The position numbers and the translations under genes are program-made. The notes beneath the pieces are model-generated. The model was not told the DNA's origin and ran no database searches. It was given only the letters and a program-made list of their open reading frames with translations. This document shows positions 1-7,682 of a DNA stretch of 10,903 nt, piece by piece. Position 1 is the first letter of the stretch, and each line of letters opens with the position of its first letter. Origin of the DNA: Spartobacteria bacterium (GTDB lineage Bacteria > Verrucomicrobiota > Verrucomicrobiia > Chthoniobacterales > Chthoniobacteraceae); contig JANXWU010000023.1 of the NCBI GenBank assembly GCA_025350985.1, forward strand, positions 1 through 10,903, read 5' to 3'.

Positions 1-3000
1 ATCGCGCCGACGCCGCTGAGGTTTGGCCCAATGTTGCCGCCAGTCGTGCCCATGAGGTGGCAGGTCTGGCAGAGCAGGGCGACGGTTTTGCCTTTTTCGG
101 AATCGCCAGGCTTCTCCGCGAGTGCGCGATTTTTCGCGTAAGCGACGTCGAGTTTCGCGGCTTCGTCGCCGGTGAGAATGGGCGGGAAGTCGCTCGTCTT
201 CACGATTTTCGCACCCGCTTGCAGTTTGCCCCAGTCGCCGGAGGCGCTCGTGAAAAGGAGGCCCGGCGTGTTCGCCGACAGGCTGCGGTCGCTGGCCGCA
301 CGGAGCTCGTCTGCGCTGCGCTCCCGATTCCAGAGGCGCACCTCACTTATCACTCCGCGGGTGCCGCCAACTGCCCCAGTCCACGCGATGCGGACGCGCT
401 CGATCTTGTGCGGCGCGGGCTTGGTGCCGGTCGCGTTAAGTTCGCCGTCGAGATAGAGCTTCCAAATGCCTTTCGCATCGCGCGTGGCGGCGACGTGCGT
501 CCAGAGGCCGGGCATGACCGGACTTTTCGCGACGACGACGTCACCGACCGGCGGGAATACATAAACGCGCGGCGTCTCGCCGAAGAAGTTAAAATCGAGT
601 TGGCCCGGTGCGCCCGCGATGCCGTCGGCGTTGCCGATTTTGCGCTTCTCGGGATTGAGCCGCACCCACGCTTCGATGGTGCACGGACCGTCGAGCGTCA
701 CGTCCGTCTGCGTCCACGCGGCTTCGCTGCCGTCAAGCAGCAGCACGGGGCGGAAAAGTGCGCCGAGCTTGTTCGTGAGCTTCGCGAGCGCAGGGTCGCC
801 TGCGCCGAGCACGGCTTGCAGACGGTCGAGGATCGAGGCGTCGAGGTCAGCGGCTGCGAGCCCGCCGTTGTTCAGTGCGGCGACGATGGCGGCAGCGCCG
901 GGCTTCGTGGCGGAAAGTCGCTCCAGTGCGGTGCGGCGCGGCGCAGGCGCGAGCTTCGGGTAAAGCGCGAGCACGCGCGCGGGCGCATCGCCAGCCTTCG
1001 AGCCCGCGAGCGCGGCGAGCGCCTCATCGCGCAGCAGTGCGTCCGGCGAAGACTCGGCGAGCTGGGCCAAAAGCTCCGTCTGCGTGCTGCCGATTTCCGC
1101 GAGCGCGCGGAGGGCCTGAATTGCGACTGCCGATTCATGGTCACGCACGATCTGAGTGAGTGCACGCTCAAGTCCCGGAAGCTTGAAGGCTCCGGCCAGT
1201 TTGATGCCGAGCGGTATCCCTTTTGGATCGCCGCTGCTCATCAAGAGCATCGCGGCGTCGGTGAGCATCGGCGCAAGTTTGGCGGGATCGAGCCGCGTGC
1301 GGACGGCGAGAAGCGCCTCCAGAGAAGCCGCGCCCGTTTTCGGATCGGAGAGAATCGCGCGCAGTGCAACACCGACTCCTTTTTCGTCGGGAAACTGCGC
1401 GAGGCGGAGCACTTCCTCCTGCCCCGGCGCGCGCTGAAGTTGGGGCAGCAGTTGCGCGACGCGCGCGGCACTGGCCTTCGGCTCGAGCGCGAGGCAGGCG
1501 AGCAGGCGGGCTTCAACGGGCAAATCCTTCGCGGCGTCGGAGTCGAGAAATTTTGCGACCGCGTCGGGATGCTGTTCGAGAAACATCCGCACGAGGTAAC
1601 GCTCGAATTCACGATCATAAGCTTCGCGGACTTTGATCGGCTTGCCGCTGCGGGTGCTGGGAGCGAGCGGTGCCGGGATGGGATCGAGCGTGAAGCCAAG
1701 CGCGGCCGGTATGGCTTGCGCGGCGTTCGAGGGATTCGCCGCGAGGGCTCGAATGGCCGTGGCACGCACTTCGGGATCAGCGTCGCTGCGGCGTTCGGCC
1801 AGCAACTTCACCACTGCTTCCGGCTTCGCGACCCGGTTAAGCGCATAGACCGCTTCACGACGCACGTTGCGGTCGGGGCTGGCCAAAAGTGAAAGCGTAA
1901 TTTTGCCTTCGAGTTCACCGTGTTCGGCGAGCGCCCACGCCGTTTGGATTCGTTTCGCCGCCGGCGCTTTTTCATCGAGCGCGATGGTGCGAAGGGCTGC
2001 CAGCGACTTCTCGTCTGTGCGCTCGGCAAGCGTCTGCCATGCGAGGTGTGTTTGCGCGAGCGACTCACCCCCGAGCTTGGCGATGAGTTCATCGCCGCTC
2101 AGTTTCGTAAAGTCCGGCACGTCGAATGGCCGCACGGCTTTTGCCTTCACGCGCCAGATGCGGCCTCGCGTCCGGTCGCGGTCGGGATGGTTCCGCGGGA
2201 CTTCGTTGTGCGAGATGATTTTGTTATACCAATCGACGATGTAGAGGCAGCCGTCGGGGCCGATGGTGATGGCGACGGGGCGAAACCACGGGTCGCTCGA
2301 AACGAGGAAATCGGTCGGCTTGTCGATTTTCCAATACGGGCCGTCGCGGTGCATCTTGATGCCTTGCACGCAGCTCGTGATCGGGTTGGCGACGAGGACG
2401 GTTTGCGATGTAGCGCGAGCTTCCAGCTCGCGGCCGGTTTGGTTCGCAAGCTGGAAGCTTGCGCTACTTTCCAGGAGCCGCGTCCACGCTTCATCGAGAA
2501 TCGCGAGGCCACTGAGGCCGGTGCCGCCCATGCGAAAATCCCGCGCGAGGCCGGGAAATTCGGGCGAGTAGCTTTTCCACTGGCGGTCGGAGCAGCCGGG
2601 ATAATTTCCGAACTCGTGGAACGGCATCACGGGATAGCCCATGTCGTTTGCCTCCTGGATAAAGGCTTCGCCTTCGCCATTGATCACGACGCCCCAAATG
2701 TTGCACGGGCCGTTGCTCGTGATCGTGAATTGCGCGCCGTCGGGGCGAAATTTCGCCATGCGGCATTGATCGAACTGCACGCCAGCCTCCGGCGGATCGC
2801 TGGGACGGCGCACCTTGCCGTAGTCGAATGCGCCTTGCGCCATCCAAATCCAGCCGCCGGGCGCGCGCGTGAATTGATGCGGGAAAAGATGCGAGTCCTG
2901 CACGCCGAAGCCGGTCAAAATCACGGTGCGCTTGTCGGCTTTGCCGTCGCCATCGGTGTCTTCGAGAAATTCGATGTTGTGGCCATGCGAAACGTAACAG

Positions 3001-4103
3001 CCGTTTTTATAAGGCAGCACGCCGAGCGGAATAGCCAGGCCATCGGCGAAGACGCGCGGCTTACTCGCGAGACCGGTGGGCGATTGCGGATCGCGGTCGA
3101 AGACCAGCACCTTGTCCTTGGCATGGCTCGCGTAAAGCGCGTCGGCGGCGGCCGGGTTTTCGTTGCCATCCACGGGATACTCAAAAGCCGTGCTGGTCCA
3201 CAGCCGGCCCTGCTGATCAAAACAGAGCGGCACAAATTTTCCGATGCCCTCACTCTCCGCGGCGACAAGTTCCACTTCAAAACCGTCAGGCACTTTGAAG
3301 GTCGCGCGTTCTTCGTCCGGGGTCTTCGCCGAACTGCCTGGGGCGGGGCCTCCCTTTGGCGGCTTCACGCCTGCGCCGATATTTTCTAGGGCATCCGAGT
3401 CTTTTCCTGCCGGGGATTTTTTTTCCGGCTGAAGTTTCGCCTTCGCGCCGTTCACTCCGCCGAGCTTTTCCCAAGTGGGCGCACCCGGTGTCGCGGGGAG
3501 TTCCTCGATGGTCACCTCCTTCACCTGCACGAGCGCTTTGCCACCGCTGTGAACTTGGATGCCGATGTATCCGTCCTGCGCGATATTTGGATCGGCCTCG
3601 GTGTAGTCGAGCGCGGGCACGCCATTGATCCACGACTGGATGTGCGCGCCGTCGGCACGGATGCGGTACTCATTCCACTCGCCCTCGTGAATCGCCTCTG
3701 TCGCGGCCTTTGGGTCCACGGAATCGCCGACCACTTTGTTGCGCCGCGACTCGTCGTAGAGTTTCCCATACCAGCCCTTGCCGTAGTCCACCTGATACCC
3801 GCTCATCTCCGACGATCCCGGCACCCGCAGGCTGCGTATCTGGATGCCGCTGTTCACAAAGCCCGTGCCGCTGAGCCGTAGCTTTATGCGCAGGTCGAAA
3901 TTCGCGTAGGACTTCTTCGTCGCGAGGAAAACGTTTTGCGTCACCGTTTCCGTGAGCGAGCCGCCGCGGATTTCGCCTTCCTCGACGCGCCAAAGTTTCG
4001 GATCGCCCTCCCAGCCCTCGAGAGACTTGCCGTCGAAAAGTGGGACCGGCGCTGCGTGCGCGGCGACGGCGAGAAGCGGTAGTAGAAAGAGGATGCGTTT
4101 CAT
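1..4103 (-). CDS. Secreted PVC-type dehydrogenase/cytochrome c with DUF1080, HEAT and LamG domains (3' end beyond window)
   Basis: The minus-strand frame is open from ATG at 4103 to the left edge (1367 codons seen, no stop). I checked the frame at several points and found no shift. A Sec signal peptide (MKRILFLLPLLAVAAHA, cleavage near residue 18) implies export. Domains: DUF1080/3-keto-disaccharide hydrolase-like fold, about 19-200 (PLFDGKSLEGW near its start); low-complexity linker 200-265; Pirellula/Verrucomicrobium-type dehydrogenase propeller, about 266-652 (FKVPDGFEVELVAAES at 269, DWYNKIISHNEVPRN, GRIWRV at the end); alpha-helical HEAT-like repeats, about 670-1115 (SPDRNVRREAVYALNRV near 740); LamG/concanavalin-like domain, about 1118-1270; c-type heme motif CQTCH at 1345-1349, followed by GPNLSGVG. 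The family is thought to oxidise sugars or alcohols in the periplasm and pass electrons to the heme; the real substrate is unknown. No clear Shine-Dalgarno precedes the ATG. The gene follows a Dabb gene by 109 bases. Confidence 0.93.
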   Translation of the reverse strand, partial: MKRILFLLPLLAVAAHAAPVPLFDGKSLEGWEGDPKLWRVEEGEIRGGSLTETVTQNVFLATKKSYANFDLRIKLRLSGTGFVNSGIQIRSLRVPGSSEMSGYQVDYGKGWYGKLYDESRRNKVVGDSVDPKAATEAIHEGEWNEYRIRADGAHIQSWINGVPALDYTEADPNIAQDGYIGIQVHSGGKALVQVKEVTIEELPATPGAPTWEKLGGVNGAKAKLQPEKKSPAGKDSDALENIGAGVKPPKGGPAPGSSAKTPDEERATFKVPDGFEVELVAAESEGIGKFVPLCFDQQGRLWTSTAFEYPVDGNENPAAADALYASHAKDKVLVFDRDPQSPTGLASKPRVFADGLAIPLGVLPYKNGCYVSHGHNIEFLEDTDGDGKADKRTVILTGFGVQDSHLFPHQFTRAPGGWIWMAQGAFDYGKVRRPSDPPEAGVQFDQCRMAKFRPDGAQFTITSNGPCNIWGVVINGEGEAFIQEANDMGYPVMPFHEFGNYPGCSDRQWKSYSPEFPGLARDFRMGGTGLSGLAILDEAWTRLLESSASFQLANQTGRELEARATSQTVLVANPITSCVQGIKMHRDGPYWKIDKPTDFLVSSDPWFRPVAITIGPDGCLYIVDWYNKIISHNEVPRNHPDRDRTRGRIWRVKAKAVRPFDVPDFTKLSGDELIAKLGGESLAQTHLAWQTLAERTDEKSLAALRTIALDEKAPAAKRIQTAWALAEHGELEGKITLSLLASPDRNVRREAVYALNRVAKPEAVVKLLAERRSDADPEVRATAIRALAANPSNAAQAIPAALGFTLDPIPAPLAPSTRSGKPIKVREAYDREFERYLVRMFLEQHPDAVAKFLDSDAAKDLPVEARLLACLALEPKASAARVAQLLPQLQRAPGQEEVLRLAQFPDEKGVGVALRAILSDPKTGAASLEALLAVRTRLDPAKLAPMLTDAAMLLMSSGDPKGIPLGIKLAGAFKLPGLERALTQIVRDHESAVAIQALRALAEIGSTQTELLAQLAESSPDALLRDEALAALAGSKAGDAPARVLALYPKLAPAPRRTALERLSATKPGAAAIVAALNNGGLAAADLDASILDRLQAVLGAGDPALAKLTNKLGALFRPVLLLDGSEAAWTQTDVTLDGPCTIEAWVRLNPEKRKIGNADGIAGAPGQLDFNFFGETPRVYVFPPVGDVVVAKSPVMPGLWTHVAATRDAKGIWKLYLDGELNATGTKPAPHKIERVRIAWTGAVGGTRGVISEVRLWNRERSADELRAASDRSLSANTPGLLFTSASGDWGKLQAGAKIVKTSDFPPILTGDEAAKLDVAYAKNRALAEKPGDSEKGKTVALLCQTCHLMGTTGGNIGPNLSGVGA
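2410..2467. repeat. Paired hairpin repeat (two 23-nt inverted arms) inside the PVC dehydrogenase gene
   Basis: Arm 1 is 2410-2432 and arm 2 is 2445-2467, inverted to each other at 21 of 23 positions with a 12-base spacer. Each arm is itself an 8-bp hairpin with a 3-base loop (2414-2421 with 2425-2432; 2445-2452 with 2456-2463). The two differences between arms are compensatory inside the hairpins: G2417:C2429 in arm 1 corresponds to A2448:T2460 in arm 2. Read on the coding strand it adds about 20 in-frame residues (546-565, SASFQLANQTGRELEARAT) within the dehydrogenase domain, between DEAWTRLLE and VLVANPITSCVQGI. From memory, FQLA...KLEA-type insertions of this kind recur in Verrucomicrobia proteins; I could not search for other copies. 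Confidence 0.8.
3417..3424 (-). other. A8 homopolymer (coding strand) at a domain linker
   Basis: Eight consecutive A on the coding strand form codons GAA AAA AAA at residues 227-229. They lie in the linker between the DUF1080 and dehydrogenase domains. Such runs can cause polymerase or ribosome slippage or phase variation. An added base would lead to a stop at 3286-3288; a lost base would lead to a TAG within about ten codons. Either would leave a secreted DUF1080-only product. Whether slippage occurs is not visible from the sequence. Confidence 0.35.
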
Positions 4104-4212
4104 GAGGTGATGAGTTGCGAGGTTGTGGAGAGGATTACCGTGAGGCTGGCTGTCTTAGCAAGACGGCACCGAGTGAAATCCGGTGGCAGGCGGAAGTCCA
4201 ATCGCGAGGTGC
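4104..4212. other. Intergenic gap, Dabb gene to PVC dehydrogenase gene
   Basis: The 109 bases contain one small inverted repeat, 4149-4156 with 4160-4167 (loop AGC). It makes a 7-bp stem plus one wobble as plus-strand RNA, or a stem with one mismatch as minus-strand RNA. No T-tract follows in either direction, so it is not a convincing terminator. I see no strong sigma70 promoter. The bases just upstream of the downstream ATG (CTCATCACCTC) contain no Shine-Dalgarno. The two genes may therefore be co-transcribed. Confidence 0.4.
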
Positions 4213-4521
4213 TCATGCGTCGCACTCGTGGTCGCACACGACCACGCGCTCGAGTTGCGGGACGACCTTCGCGACCGCGGCTTGATGCGCCGGATGCGGC
4301 AGGTAGGCATCGCGCGCGGCCGCATTTTCAAAGAGCAGCACGAAGCTGTGGGTGAAGCCTTCGCTCAATCCCTCGGTGCTCGTATTCTCGCCCCAAGTCA
4401 GCCCGAGGATGCCGGGGATTTGCCGCGGCAGATTCTCGATGATGCGCCACACCTCCGCGATGTCGTCGGGCGTGCAGGTGGATTTGAATTTGAAGAAAGC
4501 GATGTGCTTGGTGCGTTTCAT
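4213..4521 (-). CDS. Dabb (stress-responsive A/B barrel) domain protein
   Basis: This is a complete 102-residue protein with ATG at 4521 and TGA at 4213-4215. The start MKRTKHIAFFKFK, the middle IPGILGLTWGENTSTEGLSEGFTHS and the stretch FVLLFENAAARDAYLPHPAHQ followed by a late VVVCDHE are the usual landmarks of the Dabb family: a His on the first strand, a G-x-N-x-S/T-x-E loop, 'RD.Y..HP.H' and a final strand. Length matches the family (about 95-110 residues). Members form dimeric ferredoxin-like alpha/beta barrels; a few are enzymes (for example plant olivetolic acid cyclase), but most bacterial ones have no known function. In PVC genomes such genes often sit near secreted DUF1080 or dehydrogenase genes, as here. 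There is no signal peptide, so it is probably cytoplasmic. No clear Shine-Dalgarno is seen. Confidence 0.88.
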   Translation of the reverse strand: MKRTKHIAFFKFKSTCTPDDIAEVWRIIENLPRQIPGILGLTWGENTSTEGLSEGFTHSFVLLFENAAARDAYLPHPAHQAAVAKVVPQLERVVVCDHECDA

Positions 4522-4588
4522 TTCGTGCGGAGTGGAGGAAAATCTACGCTAACGCCGTGTCCTCGCCCATGTCTATTTCGAGTACATC

Positions 4589-4602
4589 CTCGCTGGAGCG
4601 AG
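4589..4602 (-). other. Small hairpin directly after the glycosyltransferase stop codon
   Basis: CTCGCTCCAGCGAG on the minus strand follows the TAA of the glycosyltransferase immediately. It can form a 5-bp GC-rich stem (CTCGC/GCGAG) with a TCCA loop. No T-tract follows, so it does not meet the usual pattern of an intrinsic terminator. It could mark the 3' end of the sugar cluster transcript or be chance. The remaining bases up to the Dabb start (4522-4588) show nothing else convincing. Confidence 0.2.
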
Positions 4603-5370
4603 TTAATCCCGCTCGCGGTCGCCACCCAGGATTTTTGCAGCGTCGGGCCGGACATACCACAGTCCGCACTTATCCCGAGACCTAACCGCCAAAGGATGAA
4701 CTAAGGGCAGCATCCTAGTTAACAACTCCCACGGGCCATACCATTCCATCTTGCGCGCGGAAGTAAGAATGGGCGCTTTACTTAAGACTTGGAACTTCAT
4801 GCGCCGTGCGCGTGCCCAGCGCTTGATCTTCCGGGAAAAGAAAATCTCCTCGGACGCATAGAGTTCTTCATTAAAGCCGCCCACGTCGGACCAAGCTTGT
4901 TGATAGCAAAACAAATAGGATCCCGCAGCCAGATTGAAGGTCACGGAAATCCGGTTCCATAACCACGTCAAGGCGGCGGCGACAAAGCCGATGGACTTCC
5001 GATCAAACTTCAACACCGAACCGCCGCCGGCAATTTTCCCAGAGCGAAAGCAGCCAAGGGTTTCGCCCAGCAATTCGGGCGTCAAGTAAGTGTCGGCGTC
5101 GAGAAAAATGAGCCAAGGCCCCAGGGCCGCTTTCGCCGCGGTGTTGCGGGCGCGGGAGATTTGGTTATGAGACTCGAAGACTACCCTGGCTCCTTTAGCC
5201 TTGGCCAATGGTGCGGTTCGATCCGTGGAATTGTTGTCACAGACGATCACTTCATAGGATGTCTGAGGGTGGCGGGTGAAGCTGAGTTGAACCTGACTAA
5301 TAACCCTCTCGATCAACACTTCTTCGTTGTAGGCGGGAACTAAGACACTTACCTGTGGTTGATGATCCAT
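4603..5370 (-). CDS. Family 2 glycosyltransferase
   Basis: This is a complete 255-residue protein, ATG at 5370 and TAA at 4603-4605. It has the GT-A fold landmarks of GT2: VSVLVPAYNEE at 7-17, VIVCDNNSTDRT at 41-52 (nucleotide-binding Asp), SRARNTAAKAALG at 72-84, the metal-binding DxD as LDADT (D91, D93) and YASEEIFFSRKIKR at 171-184, where the catalytic-base Asp/Glu normally lies. It should transfer a sugar from a nucleotide donor to a lipid-linked or glycan acceptor on the cytoplasmic side. Helix-like hydrophobic stretches (IGFVAAALTWLW, ISVTFNLAAGSYLF) may touch the membrane, but no clear transmembrane helix is evident. It lies downstream of the 4,6-dehydratase, so it may use the amino sugar made by this cluster; donor and acceptor cannot be read from the sequence. 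Codon use looks less GC-biased than in the PVC dehydrogenase gene. Confidence 0.92.
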   Translation of the reverse strand: MDHQPQVSVLVPAYNEEVLIERVISQVQLSFTRHPQTSYEVIVCDNNSTDRTAPLAKAKGARVVFESHNQISRARNTAAKAALGPWLIFLDADTYLTPELLGETLGCFRSGKIAGGGSVLKFDRKSIGFVAAALTWLWNRISVTFNLAAGSYLFCYQQAWSDVGGFNEELYASEEIFFSRKIKRWARARRMKFQVLSKAPILTSARKMEWYGPWELLTRMLPLVHPLAVRSRDKCGLWYVRPDAAKILGGDRERD

Positions 5371-5590
5371 AAGACGGGGTGTGCGGAAGTGCGGACTTGA
5401 AAAGGGGTGATAAGGCCGGACCTCCGGACAGACAGGTCTTACCTTAGCACCTTGCTCGCAAAACGCTCAACGCCGCGGAAACGCGAGCGCCCTTTCCTCA
5501 ATCCTTTGTCCCCCCCATCAACCGCTGCCACTACGCCAAAGCCGGTCTCGAACTCAACCAACTTTCAACCAAAACAACGAATGCCCGCCG
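5371..5590. other. Intergenic gap, 4,6-dehydratase to glycosyltransferase
   Basis: The 220 bases hold no supported gene. Two short inverted repeats are visible: CCGGA/TCCGG at 5416-5427 and GCTCGC/GCGAGC at 5454-5459 with 5483-5488. Neither is followed by a T-tract. The C-rich run near 5510 and the pyrimidine/adenine-rich stretch 5550-5585 show no recognised motif. No Shine-Dalgarno is evident before the glycosyltransferase ATG. The length would allow a separate promoter, but I cannot place one with confidence. Confidence 0.35.
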
Positions 5591-7645
5591 TTAATTCAAG
5601 AACGGCTGATACTCTGGGATGACCTTTTGCAGCAGAAGTTTCAACTCGTTCGGGGCGGCGACGTGAATTCTGTCTGCCAACTCGCGAAGCTGGGGTTCCA
5701 AATCTTGAAACGACGCCGGACTCGAAACGAAACGCATGATTTTCGGGTGCAAAGTGGGGGTGATATTTTCGCCTCCGTGGCTCAGTTCCTCGTACAATTT
5801 TTCGCCAGGACGCAAGCCGGTGAACTCGATCTCAATGTCCTTCTCCGGCTCGAGTCCGCTGAGCTGGATCATCTGCCGGGCCAGGTCGAGAATTTTGATC
5901 GGATTGCCCATGTCGAGGACGAAGATTTCCCCTCCTTCACCCTGGGTCGCGCTTTGCAAAACCAGACTGACCGCTTCCGGAATGGTCATGAAGTAGCGCG
6001 TGATATCCGGATGCGTGACCTTCACCGGGCCACCCGCGGCGATTTGTTTGGTGAACGAAGGGACAACGCTGCCGGAGGAGCCAAGCACGTTCCCAAAACG
6101 CACGGCCATGAACTTCGTCTCACCCCCGCGGCTGGCGTTCAAGGCTTGGACGGATACTTCGGCGAGGCGCTTGGTGGCACCCATCACGTTGGTGGGATTG
6201 ATGGCCTTGTCCGTGGAAATGAGGACGAATCGTTCGACCTTGAACTCGATCGCAAGCTCGGCGGTGCGCAGCGTGCCGAAGGTGTTATTCTTGATCGCCT
6301 CGCCGGGGTGGCGCTCCATCATCGGGACGTGTTTGTGCGCGGCGGCGTGGAAGACGACTTGCGGCCGATACTGGGTGAAAATCGCCTCCATGCGCGGACG
6401 GTCCAAAATATTCGCCACGCAGGGCACGATGATCCCGCCGTGACCGAGTTCGTTCAATCCTTGTTCGACTTGAAACATCTGCACTTCCGATTGCTCGATG
6501 AGCAGGAGCTGGCGCGGGCCAAAGCTGGCAATCTGACGGCAAAGTTCGCTGCCGATGCTGCCGCCCGCACCCGTCACGGCCACGACTTTACCCGCGAGAA
6601 GCTGGCGGATATTTTCCGTCTCCAGCGTCACTTCATCACGCCCGAGCAAATCCTGAATCTCCAGCGGCCGGAGCTGGCTGACTTTGATTTTGCCAGTGGC
6701 GAGTTGATCCAATGACGGCACGGTCTGGAATTTGATGCGCGCTTTTTGCAGGACGTTCACGACCTCGCGGATGCGCTTTTGCGGAGCCGAGGGCATGGCG
6801 ATGATCACCTCTTGGATGCCTAAATTTGGGCGCTTGGCCTCGAACAATTGCAGCAGGCTGTTGCGAAAAATGGAGGTGTTGCCTTTCGGGCGCGGCGCAT
6901 TGGTGTAGAGGAGGATTTCCGGCGGGCCGGCAACGGGAATGCCGTGCATCCGGGAACGCCAGACGTGGTGGTCATCATCGAAAAATGCCACGGGAAGCAT
7001 GCCCAGATTGCGTTTCACCAACAGCTCGCGCGCCAGCGAAGCCCCCACTTCGCCCGCCCCGACAATGCCGACCCGGCGGGTGGTGCCATTGGTTTTCGCG
7101 GCTGCGGATGAGAACCGTTCGCGACCGAGGCGCAACGCCAGACGACCGGCAGCGAGCATTAAAAAGGATAGCGTAAAATCGGCGATGATCACGCTGCGCG
7201 GCGGTGCGTAATAGGCGCTCGAAAATCGCACGGCGAGGATGACGGCCAGACTCGCCACCAACGCCCCGAGCAATCGTCCCAAATCCGGCGTGCTGAAAAA
7301 AGTCAGCAGTCCAGAGAACTGCCGGAAGGCGTGCAACAGGATCAGTTTGAGCGGAATGATCCACCAAACCAGCATCAGCATTTGAAACCGGAACTCCCTC
7401 GGGACGGCGAAATCGAAACGCAGTTGATACGCGGTCCAAAGACTGAACGACAAACCCAGGGTGTAAATGAGGGTAAGAATGGGGATGCGAACCCCGGCGG
7501 CCCGGCGCAGGCGGGTGGAGCTTGTCAGCAAGGTTTTCACCCACCGACTCTCCGCACGTTCACTCGACAAGGGCATGGTGGAAATACTGGTGTTCATACG
7601 ACGGCTCTCGTTCTCGGCGTGCGGGTCGCGCTTTTCAATTTCCAA
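5591..7645 (-). CDS. Membrane-anchored nucleotide-sugar 4,6-dehydratase (PglF/WbpM/CapD family)
   Basis: This is a 684-residue protein if started at TTG 7645, or 668 if started at ATG 7597 (MNTSISTMPL). The TTG has GAGG five bases upstream, so I favour it, but not strongly. Four hydrophobic segments (about 53-77, 87-108, 123-143, 150-172) anchor it in the inner membrane. A first Rossmann-like domain carries GIVGAGEVG (193-201). A second, catalytic SDR domain carries VTGAGGSIGSE (357-367), FHAAAHKHVPMME, STDKAINPTNVMGATK (477-492) and the late GLRPGEKLYEE. The usual SDR Tyr of YxxxK is Met (M488-x3-K492), as described for WbpM-type enzymes. Known members convert UDP-GlcNAc to the 4-keto-6-deoxy sugar. 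That product is the substrate of PglE/EpsN-type aminotransferases, and one of those is encoded two genes upstream. Length fits the two-domain form of the family. Confidence 0.95.
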   Translation of the reverse strand: MEIEKRDPHAENESRRMNTSISTMPLSSERAESRWVKTLLTSSTRLRRAAGVRIPILTLIYTLGLSFSLWTAYQLRFDFAVPREFRFQMLMLVWWIIPLKLILLHAFRQFSGLLTFFSTPDLGRLLGALVASLAVILAVRFSSAYYAPPRSVIIADFTLSFLMLAAGRLALRLGRERFSSAAAKTNGTTRRVGIVGAGEVGASLARELLVKRNLGMLPVAFFDDDHHVWRSRMHGIPVAGPPEILLYTNAPRPKGNTSIFRNSLLQLFEAKRPNLGIQEVIIAMPSAPQKRIREVVNVLQKARIKFQTVPSLDQLATGKIKVSQLRPLEIQDLLGRDEVTLETENIRQLLAGKVVAVTGAGGSIGSELCRQIASFGPRQLLLIEQSEVQMFQVEQGLNELGHGGIIVPCVANILDRPRMEAIFTQYRPQVVFHAAAHKHVPMMERHPGEAIKNNTFGTLRTAELAIEFKVERFVLISTDKAINPTNVMGATKRLAEVSVQALNASRGGETKFMAVRFGNVLGSSGSVVPSFTKQIAAGGPVKVTHPDITRYFMTIPEAVSLVLQSATQGEGGEIFVLDMGNPIKILDLARQMIQLSGLEPEKDIEIEFTGLRPGEKLYEELSHGGENITPTLHPKIMRFVSSPASFQDLEPQLRELADRIHVAAPNELKLLLQKVIPEYQPFLN

Positions 7646-7650
7646 AGCAA

Positions 7651-7654
7651 CCTC
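7651..7654 (-). promoter_or_regulatory. Shine-Dalgarno-like GAGG before the TTG start
   Basis: GAGG on the minus strand is separated by TTGCT from TTG at 7645-7643. It is the best ribosome-binding sequence near either candidate start of the dehydratase. The alternative ATG at 7597 has only a weak GAGAG seven bases upstream. This is why the longer TTG form was chosen. Confidence 0.4.
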
Positions 7655-7682
7655 AGTGTTAGCTGAAAACGGGACGGCAAAG

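Noticed and set aside
57..3389. Long plus-strand open frames (57-1892 and 1920-3389)
   Set aside because: They lie codon-for-codon opposite the minus-strand PVC dehydrogenase gene, read as Arg/Ala/Gly-rich sequence with no recognisable domain, and are expected shadows of GC-rich coding DNA.
4141..4205. Riboswitch-like appearance on the plus strand (GTGAAATCCGGTGG, GCGGAAGTCC)
   Set aside because: It vaguely recalls parts of a cobalamin riboswitch, but the conserved core and B12 box are not in order, and no plus-strand gene lies downstream.
4589..4602. Intrinsic terminator after the glycosyltransferase
   Set aside because: The stem is only about 5 bp and has no T-tract, so it is listed only as a hairpin.
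5407..5622. Plus-strand 71-codon open frame in the gap before the dehydratase stop
   Set aside because: It has no Shine-Dalgarno, no recognisable sequence, and runs into the end of the dehydratase gene in antisense.
5627..6715. Plus-strand open frame opposite the 4,6-dehydratase
   Set aside because: It is antisense to a gene with clear motifs, and its translation shows no family features.
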